The notes: generated by a model not told the origin, from the sequence alone. 64,000 nucleotides of DNA from Clostridia bacterium (GCA_003249225.1 QKJQ01000019.1:62001-126000), one strand, 5' to 3'. Positions 35,307 through 43,771 are shown, numbered from the stretch's first letter. Numbers and translations: made by a program.

Positions 35307-36278
35307 TTAGAATAATGAATAATCAGGGTCAGCTTTACGTACCATAAAGTTCGCAATCAGTATGGTAATAAAACAAAGGATTGACTGATAAAAACCAATG
35401 GCCACGGTCTGTCCCATATCGGATGCAGCCAGTGTAAGCCGGAAGACATAGGTATCAATAACATCGGTATACTTGAACAGCACACCGTTTTGTCCGACTA
35501 ACTGGTAGAACAAATCCAGATTTCCGCGGAAAACACGGCCCAGTGCAAGTAAGGTGAGTGTTATGATCGTTGGTGTAAGGCTTGGTAATGTAATATACCT
35601 TATTCTCTGAAATATCCCGGCTCCATCGATCTGTGCTGCTTCCATAAGCGCTCCGTCGAGACCGGCAATCGCTGCCAGGTATACGACCATTCCATAGCCA
35701 ACACCTTTCCAGGCATTAAAGAAAATAATGATCCATGGCCAGTATCCGCCGCTGCTGTAAAAATTGATCCGGTCGATACCGAGTCCTGTCAGAACCGAGT
35801 TCAAGGTTCCGCTTTCATAATTTAAGAGACTGTAGGCGATGGATCCAACGATGACCCAGGAAATAAAATAAGGTAAAAAAATGAACGATTGTATCAGTTT
35901 CTTTATTCGTTTTCCTATCATTTCATTTAAAATGATGGCAAAGCCAATCTCCATTACTGTGTTGATCACAATGAAGGCGATGTTATACAAAGCGGTATTT
36001 CTTGTGACCAGCAACGCTTTTCCCGACTTGAAAAAGAAATTAAAGTTATCTAAACCGACAAAAGGACTTCCCCATATTCCGCTCTGATAGTTAAATTTCT
36101 TAAATGCCAGAATTACGCCGGCCATAGGTACATAATTGAATATAATTACCAGAATTGCCGAGGGTAAGACCATGAGCCAGAGCATCCTGCTTTTCTTTAA
36201 ATCTTTCCACACGCTGCTCTTTTCAGGTGCAGGCAAGGTACCGGCATTTTCTTTCTGTTTGGTCGTTTTGCTTTTCAT
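35307..36278 (-). CDS. Carbohydrate ABC permease (LplB type)
   Basis: 323 residues with six membrane segments and the EAA loop LMEAAQIDGAGIFQRIRYITLPSLTP. RKADPDYSLF at the C-terminus is the usual LplB ending. First gene of the operon: lplB-lplC-lplA-GH106-GH2-GH2-GH35. ATG 36276-36278 follows AAGGAAATTG; longer frames upstream lack an SD and run into the promoter. Confidence 0.94.
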   Translation of the reverse strand: MKSKTTKQKENAGTLPAPEKSSVWKDLKKSRMLWLMVLPSAILVIIFNYVPMAGVILAFKKFNYQSGIWGSPFVGLDNFNFFFKSGKALLVTRNTALYNIAFIVINTVMEIGFAIILNEMIGKRIKKLIQSFIFLPYFISWVIVGSIAYSLLNYESGTLNSVLTGLGIDRINFYSSGGYWPWIIIFFNAWKGVGYGMVVYLAAIAGLDGALMEAAQIDGAGIFQRIRYITLPSLTPTIITLTLLALGRVFRGNLDLFYQLVGQNGVLFKYTDVIDTYVFRLTLAASDMGQTVAIGFYQSILCFITILIANFMVRKADPDYSLF

Positions 36279-36306
36279 TCTGCAATTTCCTTCCGTCTTT
36301 TTATTT

Positions 36307-36335
36307 ATAATACCCTCAAATTTAGTCAATTCCAA
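36307..36335 (-). promoter_or_regulatory. Candidate promoter of the transport/glycosidase operon
   Basis: Minus-strand TTGGAA (36330-36335), 17 bp, TATTAT (36307-36312). The weak -35 fits dependence on an activator such as the YesN-type regulator. Confidence 0.5.
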
Positions 36336-36402
36336 TGTAATTTCATACACATATTTAGTAATATCATAATGTAATTTAGTTTTATTCTTTAATTTATTTA
36401 GT
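36320..36402. promoter_or_regulatory. Four ATTTAGT direct repeats between divergent operons
   Basis: ATTTAGT starts at 36320, 36353, 36374 and 36396; the last three are 21 and 22 bp apart, two helical turns, and two copies continue as ATTTAGTAATA. AraC-type regulators bind direct repeats with such spacing. Confidence 0.5.
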
Positions 36403-36447
36403 AATAATGATAGAATATACGCAGACAAGGTAAGGAGGAATTTTGCT

Positions 36448-38028
36448 ATGGTTCTGTTATTGGCAGATGATGAATATCATGTAAGGGCAAGGCTGTCCAC
36501 TAAGGTCGACTGGCAGGCTCTTGGTATTGACACGGTTCTGATGTGTGATGACGGGGACACCGCACTCGAAAAAATCTATGAACAACCCGTCGATATCTTG
36601 CTGACAGATTTAAAGATGCCAAGAATGAGTGGAATTACACTGGCTCAAAGTGCACTCATACATAATCCTGACATAAAAGTCATTTTTATGAGTGCTTATG
36701 ACGATAAGAATTTTCTAAAGCAGGCAATCGGCCTTCATGTTGTCGGATATCTGGAGAAACCATTTTCTCTGGAAGAAGTAACTGAGACAGTATCGGAAGC
36801 GGTACAGTCGATCGAGGATCGAAAGAAACACACCGTTGCAAAGGAATTACGTGGACAGCTTCGTTGTGCACAGGCGGCTACCATGCTTTGCAGGTATGCA
36901 ACACACCAGGATGAAATAGCAGAAAAATTGAACGGATGCGAGGAATTTATGAAGCACTCCGCCTATGTTACTATGTTAGCCGTTTTTGAAGAAGAAGGAG
37001 AAGAAGAAAAGAATATCTTTTCCGAGCGGGATGCATTTTCCTTTCATTATCCCGAATTGTACCAGATTCTGTCTGACCTAAAACTTTGCGGAATCATCGC
37101 ACTGACAAAAGAACAGTATATTATATTTCACCTTTGCCTTGATGCTCCTGATCCGGCCCAAAGACAAGATGCTGCCGTAAAGCTTTATAAAGAATTACAG
37201 GAGCATTATGCCATGTTCCGTCTGCATCTTTCCGCGGGGTCCGTTGTGACCAGCTATCTAACGCTTCACCGGTCCTATCAGGAAGCTGTCATCGGTTCAA
37301 AAAGACATTTTTTCTCCAATGAACCGATACTGCTCTCTAGCTGCAACGAGGAAACAATCTATACCTTTCAGGAAAAGGCATTTGAAGATTTTCAGCAGGC
37401 TCTTACGGTACGCGATAAAAAAGCCTGCTATGAATATATGGAATCTTTGTACCGGGGACTTCTTGCTAATACCGGAACACTGGTTCGTGACGTAAAAAAC
37501 CATTATTTCAGACTATTGCTTTTAATCATTTCTGAAATCCCTTCCTTCAAAGCATTGCTTGATCATACGGAGCATAGCTTATGGGAGATTTTATCCCCCA
37601 TCACCTCCCTTGATAAACTCAATAATTATACAATAGAACTTCTGGACACTTTTTTTGCACCCTTGGCCGCCGAAAATCCAAGGACTGAGCAGATCAATCA
37701 CACCCTTACCTACATTCACAAAAATCTGTCAGATCCAGGACTTTCTCTGGGAGATATCAGCAAAGCAAATTATATGTCCGTGCCTTACCTTTGTATGTAT
37801 TTTAAAGAACAGACCGGGACGACCATTCGTGCCTATATCATTGATGCCAGGATGAAGACGGCAAAGAGACTTTTGTTGGAATCTTCCTCCAAGATTGCAG
37901 AAATTGCAGAACAGTGCGGATTTTCCGACCAGAATTATTTTACAAAGTGTTTTTCAAAATACTACGGAATTTCTCCCAGTAAATTCCGTGAAACCGGCAG
38001 AAGGAGTGAGAATAGTGAAGAAGTATAA
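36448..38028 (+). CDS. YesN-type response regulator with AraC output domain
   Basis: 526 residues. The receiver domain (1-120) has the acidic pair DD (7-8), phosphoacceptor Asp54 in LLTDLKMP and the Lys in LEKPF. A long middle region precedes the C-terminal AraC HTH (about 425-520: LSLGDISKANYMSVPYLCMYFKEQTG, KIAEIAEQCGFSDQNYFTKCFSKYYGISPSKF). It should activate the divergent transport/glycosidase operon when phosphorylated by the kinase encoded next. SD AAGGAGG. Its 3' end overlaps the kinase start by 14 bp. Confidence 0.95.
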   Translation: MVLLLADDEYHVRARLSTKVDWQALGIDTVLMCDDGDTALEKIYEQPVDILLTDLKMPRMSGITLAQSALIHNPDIKVIFMSAYDDKNFLKQAIGLHVVGYLEKPFSLEEVTETVSEAVQSIEDRKKHTVAKELRGQLRCAQAATMLCRYATHQDEIAEKLNGCEEFMKHSAYVTMLAVFEEEGEEEKNIFSERDAFSFHYPELYQILSDLKLCGIIALTKEQYIIFHLCLDAPDPAQRQDAAVKLYKELQEHYAMFRLHLSAGSVVTSYLTLHRSYQEAVIGSKRHFFSNEPILLSSCNEETIYTFQEKAFEDFQQALTVRDKKACYEYMESLYRGLLANTGTLVRDVKNHYFRLLLLIISEIPSFKALLDHTEHSLWEILSPITSLDKLNNYTIELLDTFFAPLAAENPRTEQINHTLTYIHKNLSDPGLSLGDISKANYMSVPYLCMYFKEQTGTTIRAYIIDARMKTAKRLLLESSSKIAEIAEQCGFSDQNYFTKCFSKYYGISPSKFRETGRRSENSEEV

Positions 38029-39766
38029 ATTCAAAGCTCTGCCCTTAAAGAAAAAATTCATCTTTTTATACCTTTGCTTTGTCATTACTCCAACGTTAGT
38101 ATTTGCCTGTGCCCTTATCATTCTGGCCTTGTCAAATGTACGGTCTACCATCTATGCCAACAGCCAGTCGAACTTTACGCAGACACAACAACTGGTAACG
38201 TACTTTATGAATAATGCCAACTACTATATGAATACTTATCTCAACGATGACAAACTGCATGAGATCATCGAATGTGACAATTCCACAAGAAGTATGCAGG
38301 ACCAGATATCTGATATGATGTATCTGCGCAGTCTGACAGCAAGTTACCGTAGCAAAAGTGAAATCAATGACATCTGTCTGTATATAGAAAATGAAGCCTT
38401 ATACATTGGCGATGAATCGGCAGTACAGACGATAACCAGTATTGAGTCGACTTCCTGGTATCAGTATGCACAGTACAGCTTTCCGGAAAAATCAATTGTA
38501 CCATCGTCTTATTTTGAGAATGGTTCCATCATATCCCTGATCAAACCAGTTCGCAGCTCTGTTAATTATGCGAATACCATTGGATTGATCCGCTTTGATA
38601 TTAAAGTTTCACAGCTCGAAACACTGCTTGGTGAATTTAATGCAGAAACCGATTCTTATCTTTATATAGTCAATGCAAAGGGTGAACTCATTACGCAGAA
38701 TTCGGATCATGGAACCGAGATTCCATTTGACACCCTTACCTTAGCAGCAGATGGCGAAATGCATCGGCTGTCCATCGAAAAAGATCAGTATCTGATGTAC
38801 TCTGTTCTGCTGAAGGATTTTGACTGGTACCTTGTTGAAGTTATCCCGACAACTCAGATTACGGACCGAATGCTCTCACAGGTCTTGCTGTATTTTGTTT
38901 TCTTTCTTCTTGTACTGCTGCTTGGACTGCTCTTTCTTCGCCTGTTCGTCAAACTTTTCCTTAACCGCATCGGCTCGATCAAGAATCATATGTCAGATGT
39001 GAAGAACTCGTTACCGCCGCTGCTTTCCGATACGAAGAACAACGATGAAATCGATGATCTGATCAACGCGTACAACTTTATGCTCACCCGAATGGACGAA
39101 CTTTTGCGTGAACAGTATGCTCTTGGCAACCAGATTCGCACCGCTGAGATGAAAGCACTTTATGAGCAGATCAATCCGCATTTTCTGTATAATACACTGG
39201 CTATGATCAACTGGCTGGCAGAGGATGGCGACATCGAGAATGTGACTAAGGTCATCGGCTCACTCTCGAGCTTTTATAAACTCTGCCTGAACAAGGGAAA
39301 TGCTTACATAACACTGGATGAAGAAATACAGATCATTGACTCTTTCCTTTATATACAAAAAATGCGTTTTGGCACAGACATCCGCATTGAATACCATATG
39401 GACACAGCACTTCGTTCTCTTATCATTCCAAAACTCACATTGCAGCCGTTGATAGAGAACGCCCTGGTCCACGGTATTCTTATGAAACAAAAAAAGGACG
39501 GAGTTATTCGTCTGTCTGTTGACAGCTCCCCGTCCATATACCGTATCAAAATAACCGATGATGGTGTTGGTATACCCTCTGACCTTGTGATGAAGCTAAA
39601 TCAGGGATCCTACCCCTCTACCCTGAAACATTACGGTATTTATAACATTTTGAAGCGCCTCAATATATTCTTTGGTTCCGGGTGCACACTTTTTTATGAA
39701 AGTACGGCAGGAAAAGGAACCACTGCAACCCTTACCCTTCCACGCAAAGAAGAAGCGGTGCCGTAA
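38015..39766 (+). CDS. YesM-type sensor histidine kinase
   Basis: 583 residues. A membrane segment at about 15-40 (FLYLCFVITPTLVFACALIILAL), an extracytoplasmic sensor domain, a second membrane segment at about 290-310 and HAMP precede the His_kinase domain with QINPHFLYNTLAMINW (His389). The ATPase domain shows LQPLIENALVHG and DDGVGIP. The start is GTG 38015-38017, 8 nt after AAGGAG, inside the end of the regulator gene. It probably senses the sugar or the loaded binding protein outside. Confidence 0.94.
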   Translation: MKKYKFKALPLKKKFIFLYLCFVITPTLVFACALIILALSNVRSTIYANSQSNFTQTQQLVTYFMNNANYYMNTYLNDDKLHEIIECDNSTRSMQDQISDMMYLRSLTASYRSKSEINDICLYIENEALYIGDESAVQTITSIESTSWYQYAQYSFPEKSIVPSSYFENGSIISLIKPVRSSVNYANTIGLIRFDIKVSQLETLLGEFNAETDSYLYIVNAKGELITQNSDHGTEIPFDTLTLAADGEMHRLSIEKDQYLMYSVLLKDFDWYLVEVIPTTQITDRMLSQVLLYFVFFLLVLLLGLLFLRLFVKLFLNRIGSIKNHMSDVKNSLPPLLSDTKNNDEIDDLINAYNFMLTRMDELLREQYALGNQIRTAEMKALYEQINPHFLYNTLAMINWLAEDGDIENVTKVIGSLSSFYKLCLNKGNAYITLDEEIQIIDSFLYIQKMRFGTDIRIEYHMDTALRSLIIPKLTLQPLIENALVHGILMKQKKDGVIRLSVDSSPSIYRIKITDDGVGIPSDLVMKLNQGSYPSTLKHYGIYNILKRLNIFFGSGCTLFYESTAGKGTTATLTLPRKEEAVP

Positions 39767-39784
39767 CAGCATCGCTTCTTCTTT
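39746..39784. terminator. Bidirectional terminator between yesM-like and phosphoesterase genes
   Basis: AAAGAAGAAGCGGTGC pairs with GCATCGCTTCTTCTTT (two mismatches at most) around a 7-nt loop that contains the kinase stop codon. T-runs exist on both exits. Confidence 0.75.
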
Positions 39785-40702
39785 CTACTCGTTTTGCATT
39801 TTATTTTCTTCTTCAAAGGCAAAGGAGGACAATGGCATCGGTCCGCGAATTACAAATCTTGATATCTTCAGCAGTCCTTCGTCATTTGGTGTCACTTTCC
39901 ATCGAACCACCATAATCTCACCATTTTGAATCTCTATTCCTGTTATATTGTCAGGGTAGATGCAGCATCCACTGTTAAAATAAGGCGGTTCTTCATGGGC
40001 AGGAAACTTATAACGGTGCGTATGCCCACAGATTATTGCCGTTTTATTCTTCTCAATCCATTTGTTGAAATTCTTTTCGATCTTATGCTGTCTTGTGATA
40101 TTCTTGACCGGGCTGGCCGGGCTTGTTGCTCCCACTGCATGAATGTAACGCCATAGGAACTTAAGCGAAAGCATGGAGAAAAACCATAACTGGTCATTTG
40201 GAAAATCACCCTGATGACCATGCAGAACGAGGAATTTCTGTTCTGTTGACTTGTGCTTTAACAATATAGCTTCGCAGGGTTTAAGTCCCTGAAAAAAATC
40301 CATGGTCTTTTCCTTGGAATCATTGTAATACGTATAAAAGAACCGTTTCAGATAATCCTCATTTTTCAAATAAATGTTGTGATTTCCATAAAGAATCTCC
40401 AAGCGGTCTTCATCGTAGAACTTTTTCATAAGATCATACACATAATAATGTGCTTTACGAATATAGCGGAATTTTGGATGCTCCCAAAGCTCATCTCCAT
40501 CTCCGGCTTCGATATAGGTAAATCCATTTTTGTAATAGTGCTCCAGCGCATACAAGAAAATATTCTGGTTTCTTGTGAATTCGTCCGAACGGCTTCCATC
40601 CGAACGATGACAGTCACTAAAGATAATATACTTTGAATCATCATCAAAATACCTGGTCTTTGCATTATTGTATGCCTTTGTCAGTTTGCAATCCGTTCTC
40701 AT
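39785..40702 (-). CDS. Calcineurin-like metallophosphoesterase
   Basis: 305 residues. Metal-binding motifs in order: IFSDCHR, EAGDGDELWE, YGNHN, LHGHQGD and CGHTHRYKFP. Resembles UDP-2,3-diacylglucosamine hydrolase-like or serine/threonine phosphatase-like clostridial proteins; substrate unknown. ATG 40700-40702 follows AGGTG. Monocistronic, convergent with yesM. Confidence 0.88.
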   Translation of the reverse strand: MRTDCKLTKAYNNAKTRYFDDDSKYIIFSDCHRSDGSRSDEFTRNQNIFLYALEHYYKNGFTYIEAGDGDELWEHPKFRYIRKAHYYVYDLMKKFYDEDRLEILYGNHNIYLKNEDYLKRFFYTYYNDSKEKTMDFFQGLKPCEAILLKHKSTEQKFLVLHGHQGDFPNDQLWFFSMLSLKFLWRYIHAVGATSPASPVKNITRQHKIEKNFNKWIEKNKTAIICGHTHRYKFPAHEEPPYFNSGCCIYPDNITGIEIQNGEIMVVRWKVTPNDEGLLKISRFVIRGPMPLSSFAFEEENKMQNE

Positions 40703-40821
40703 AGCATTCACCTGATTTCTTATTATTTGAAGAAATTTCCATAGATTATTGCTAATTGTCTGATATCTTATATTATACTATTGTATTTTACGGCTTGCAA
40801 CTAAAGTTCTTGAATCTATAT

Positions 40822-41109
40822 CTATATTTCAGCACAAACAGTATCCAGAATCTCACATAGCGCTTTCTGACTGCTTGTATGACACCGGATGATTTCAGAA
40901 TTTGATTTTTCTGCCTCGGATACAGCACATCGAACCATCTTATGAGATACAGTATTCGTAAAAAGTATTATATAATCAGGGCTTCCGATCTGACTGCTGA
41001 GATTTCCTGACATTTGTGTGAAAACTTTTGCTTTACAACTGTAATCACTGCATATCTTCTTATATTGGCAGATCATACGGTCATGACCGCCAATTATTAC
41101 AATACTCAT
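40822..41109 (-). CDS. DUF2325 protein
   Basis: 95 residues: IVIIGGHDRM, PDYIILFTNTVSHKM and a conserved set of histidine and cysteines fit DUF2325, a small family usually encoded near flavodoxin and iron-transport genes. Function not known. It lies 33 bp after flavodoxin and is probably the last gene of the metal-controlled operon. Confidence 0.8.
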   Translation of the reverse strand: MSIVIIGGHDRMICQYKKICSDYSCKAKVFTQMSGNLSSQIGSPDYIILFTNTVSHKMVRCAVSEAEKSNSEIIRCHTSSQKALCEILDTVCAEI

Positions 41110-41142
41110 GTGTCCTCCTATCCTTCCCGACCCAGAGGAAGC

Positions 41143-41583
41143 TTACTTTACTGCTTTATGTGCCAGTTCCTCTCCCATTTTCCTGCATTTCGCAAGTATA
41201 CTCTCATCCGGCGTATCCTGACAGATCAGACCCTCGTCTCCTAAAACATGCGCACCTGCTTTTTTCATTCGATCTACCCAGTCTCTCATCCATTCACCGT
41301 CTCCCCAGCCATAGGAACCAAACAGTGCGATTGTCTTACCCTCTGCAAATGCTTCGTATGATTCCATAAAAGGCTCCATCTCAGTCTCCTCCAGCACTTC
41401 CGCTCCCATCGAAGGGCATCCTAGTGCAAGAACAGCATCATCTTTAACCATGGATGCCTGAACCAAACCAACTTCCAATACAGCGGCTTCGAGTCCTCCT
41501 AACACGATTCCTTCACCAAAAGCAGCTGCCATGCTTGCTGTATTACCTGTTTGTGACCAGTAAATCACATTGATCTTATCCAT
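41143..41583 (-). CDS. Flavodoxin
   Basis: 146 residues. YWSQTGNTASMA is the FMN phosphate loop, GSYGWGDGEWM the second FMN loop region and GCPSMG the intermediate strand. It replaces ferredoxin as an electron carrier when iron is scarce, which suits the DtxR-type operator upstream of the operon. The start ATG follows GGATTGGAG; a short GCGT/GCGC hairpin lies just before that SD. Confidence 0.95.
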   Translation of the reverse strand: MDKINVIYWSQTGNTASMAAAFGEGIVLGGLEAAVLEVGLVQASMVKDDAVLALGCPSMGAEVLEETEMEPFMESYEAFAEGKTIALFGSYGWGDGEWMRDWVDRMKKAGAHVLGDEGLICQDTPDESILAKCRKMGEELAHKAVK

Positions 41584-41602
41584 ACTGTCTCCAATCCTGC
41601 GC

Positions 41603-42244
41603 TTATGTAACGCATATTATATTTTGTTGAGATATCTGTAACAATTCCCCAATAGTGCATCCGCTTCGTAACATTCGAATCAGCATAATTTTGGCTTCCT
41701 CATACCGACGAAACAAAGCAATCTTGTCTTCTTTATTCGCATATACCTTCCAATATCCCGAATGCAAGCAGTGTCGTCCATCGTTTTCTATGAATCCACT
41801 TACATCTTCAATCGGATAACCAAGTAAAACTCCAAGTTCGTGAGGAAATGCTCCTTCTTTGAGGCAATAGGCAGTATATCTTTTTCGAGCATAAATCAAA
41901 AGTTTGGAAAGACAGAAAGTATCTTTTCCCTCCGTCAGACACCAGCTTTCTATTGCATGCTGAATCTTATCCTGTCTTATGTAGCTCTCGAGTTCTTCTT
42001 TTCTGTAAATCAAATAGGCTGCTTTTCCCGCATACTCGGCTAAAAGATAGAAAGAAAGACCAGTGTTCTTTTGATTGATAAGAAAACGTAAGCTGGTTGA
42101 TGGAACGTTTGGTATTATGAATAAGTTCGATACCTTAAGCCCGGCTATCAAAGGGGCACATTGCAATACAAACTGACATTCCACAAAATCCTTCTCTTCT
42201 TCCTTCAGCAAAGCGAATACTTCTTCCCTCATCTCTTCGCACAT
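41603..42244 (-). CDS. DUF3793 family protein
   Basis: 213 residues. The stretches QCAPLIAGLKVSNLF, GLSFYLLAEYAGKAAYLIYRKEEL, FPHELGVLLGYPIEDVSGFI and GYWKVYA are DUF3793 hallmarks. These proteins are regularly encoded beside flavodoxin and FeoB in Clostridia; function unknown. First gene of the operon with flavodoxin (19-bp gap) and DUF2325. SD GGAG 7 nt before ATG. Confidence 0.85.
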   Translation of the reverse strand: MCEEMREEVFALLKEEEKDFVECQFVLQCAPLIAGLKVSNLFIIPNVPSTSLRFLINQKNTGLSFYLLAEYAGKAAYLIYRKEELESYIRQDKIQHAIESWCLTEGKDTFCLSKLLIYARKRYTAYCLKEGAFPHELGVLLGYPIEDVSGFIENDGRHCLHSGYWKVYANKEDKIALFRRYEEAKIMLIRMLRSGCTIGELLQISQQNIICVT

Positions 42245-42322
42245 GAATTATCTCCTCTCACAGACAGCCTTGTGGTGTAATGCTGTTACTTGGTTAGTTG
42301 TTACGCGGTTTGTCATTACTTG

Positions 42323-42338
42323 GTTAGTCATTACTAAC
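42323..42338. promoter_or_regulatory. DtxR-type operator, copy 1
   Basis: GTTAGT-CATT-ACTAAC, perfect 6-bp arms, just downstream of the -10 of the DUF3793-flavodoxin operon. A degenerate copy (GTTAGTTGTTAC) lies 30 bp closer to the gene at about 42293 within a duplicated TTACTTGGTTAGT stretch. Confidence 0.65.
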
Positions 42339-42346
42339 TTACGTTT

Positions 42347-42375
42347 ATAATAACTAATTACGAGTGATTCGTCAA
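42347..42375 (-). promoter_or_regulatory. Promoter of DUF3793-flavodoxin-DUF2325 operon
   Basis: Minus-strand TTGACG (42370-42375), 17 bp, TATTAT (42347-42352). Confidence 0.7.
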
Positions 42376-42430
42376 CTCTCCTATTGATTAAAAATTATCA
42401 TTACGGAGAATACATTTGATATCTTTAAAA

Positions 42431-42454
42431 AAGAATGTGCTCCGGCACATTCTT
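42431..42454 (-). terminator. AAGAATGTG hairpin, copy 1
   Basis: AAGAATGTGC/GCACATTCTT with a short loop, followed on the minus strand by TTTT. Same stem as at 42566 and 43772. Confidence 0.65.
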
Positions 42455-42524
42455 CACGCCGAACGCATTCAAAAATTGAAAGTTACCTTCCGCGTGAGTG
42501 CGCATCCTGCATGGAATGCTTTTT

Positions 42525-42565
42525 ATTTTATAGACAAGTTCAGAGAACTTTCCTATAAAATAAAA
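42525..42565. repeat. Long nested inverted repeat
   Basis: TTTTATTTTATAG and CTATAAAATAAAA form a 13-bp outer stem; inside, AAGTTC-AGA-GAACTT forms a 6-bp inner stem with a triloop. It abuts terminator copy 2. Confidence 0.75.
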
Positions 42566-42589
42566 AAGAATGTGCCAATACACATTCTT
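42566..42589 (-). terminator. AAGAATGTG hairpin, copy 2 (fur-like gene terminator)
   Basis: AAGAATGTG-loop-CACATTCTT followed by TTTTTT on the minus strand, 23 bp after the Fur-like gene stop. Confidence 0.75.
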
Positions 42590-42611
42590 ATAATCTCATA
42601 AAATATATAAT

Positions 42612-43139
42612 TCATGCTATAACTCTGGGGTAGTGATATGCATCCAGTCCTCGTTGAATGACATCTTCCCATGATTTTTTTGATAAAATATGTATTGAAT
42701 CATCAGAAAAGCATACTCTGCAGTATTCGGGAAATATTTCGTAAGAAATAAATCTGGGTTCTGAAGTTTTTCTATTTATCTTGAATTCATTCTTGTCCTG
42801 ACAAGTTTCTTGCTTGCTGTCATTGTCTTTTGCAACTTTGTATATATTTTTACGATCAATCACACCCATCTCTTCCAATAAACTGACCATTCTGTAAACC
42901 GTTGCTTTGCCAATAGAACTGTCAAGATGCGATGCTGTATAGAATATCTCCTTGCAGCTTGAACATTCCCCACATAAAATTACATCTAATAGAAGCTGAC
43001 GCTGTTTTGTTATCCTGTATTTCTTTTGTTTCAATTGGTCTAACAATCTTTCCTTCTTCATGATCAAATCGATTTCTTTTTCTTTAGGGAGTATTTTTAA
43101 AGATTTCTCAGGCTTTATCATTGATTTATTATTATACAT
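42612..43139 (-). CDS. Fur-family transcriptional regulator (divergent C-terminus)
   Basis: 175 residues. The winged helix is typical: KYRITKQRQLLLDVILCGECSSCKEIFYTASHLDSSIGKATVYRMVSLLEEMGVI. A basic extra N-terminus of about 25 residues precedes it. The C-terminal sensing region lacks the HHxH and paired CxxC motifs of classical Fur, showing only PEYCRVC, so its signal may not be Fe(II). SD GGAGG. The promoter carries a DtxR-type operator over its -10, implying control by the neighbouring DtxR protein. Confidence 0.85.
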   Translation of the reverse strand: MYNNKSMIKPEKSLKILPKEKEIDLIMKKERLLDQLKQKKYRITKQRQLLLDVILCGECSSCKEIFYTASHLDSSIGKATVYRMVSLLEEMGVIDRKNIYKVAKDNDSKQETCQDKNEFKINRKTSEPRFISYEIFPEYCRVCFSDDSIHILSKKSWEDVIQRGLDAYHYPRVIA

Positions 43140-43208
43140 TCATTCCTCCAATCTCAACGAATAAAAACGGCTTACTTTTATCGTTATGACGAATTGATTT
43201 TCACTTTT

Positions 43209-43224
43209 GTTAGTGTATACTAAC
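43209..43224. promoter_or_regulatory. DtxR-type operator, copy 2
   Basis: GTTAGT-GTAT-ACTAAC, the same arms and 4-bp spacing as at 42323-42338, here covering the -10 of the Fur-like gene. Confidence 0.65.
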
Positions 43225-43240
43225 TCGTGTGAGTTGTCAA
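43212..43240 (-). promoter_or_regulatory. Promoter of the Fur-like gene
   Basis: Minus-strand TTGACA (43235-43240), 17 bp, TACACT (43212-43217). Confidence 0.7.
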
Positions 43241-43276
43241 TAACCTAATGATGCGTTTTACATGTAAATTCAATAT

Positions 43277-43305
43277 TTGTGTTTTTAAACATCCCATGAT
43301 ATACT
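43277..43305 (+). promoter_or_regulatory. Promoter of the DtxR-family gene
   Basis: TTGTGT (43277-43282), 17 bp, TATACT (43300-43305). Confidence 0.6.
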
Positions 43306-43343
43306 GATTGAAGCATAAACACTACCTTGGGAGGTGACTGACT

Positions 43344-43730
43344 GTGTATTCTGCAACCAATGAATCTGCTGAAAATTATCTCGAAACAATTCTGCTTCTT
43401 AGTAAAAAGCTTCCTGTTGTTCGTTCCGTGGATATTGCCACAGAACTTGGCTTTAAAAAATCAAGCATAAGCGTTGCTATGAAACATCTTCGTGAAAACA
43501 ATCATATAACGGTAACACCAGCAGGTTATATATCACTTACCGATGCCGGAAAACAAATCGCTGAGATGATCTACGAGCGGCATAGACTGCTTTCAGCCTG
43601 GCTGATGGCACTTGGCGTTCCGGAAGAAATCGCTTTAGACGATGCTTGTAAGCTTGAACACATTATCAGCAAAGAAAGCTTTGATGCTATAAAAAAGCAT
43701 GTCCATACGAATCTTCCAAAGAATCAATAG
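43344..43730 (+). CDS. DtxR-family metal-dependent regulator
   Basis: 128 residues, the short form close to MntR. ESAENYLETILLLSKKLPVVRSVDIATELGFKKSSISVAMKHLRENNHI is the winged helix; the dimerisation/metal domain has AEMIYERHRLLSAWLMALGVPEEIALDDACKLEHIIS with the conserved His/Glu metal ligands. There is no SH3-like third domain. The GTG start follows GGAGG by 9 nt. It probably represses the flanking Fur-like gene and flavodoxin operon through the shared dyad when iron or manganese is plentiful. Confidence 0.92.
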   Translation: MYSATNESAENYLETILLLSKKLPVVRSVDIATELGFKKSSISVAMKHLRENNHITVTPAGYISLTDAGKQIAEMIYERHRLLSAWLMALGVPEEIALDDACKLEHIISKESFDAIKKHVHTNLPKNQ

Positions 43731-43771
43731 ACAAAGTTTCCTTATCCTTTGTCTTTTCGCGCAAACTAAAA

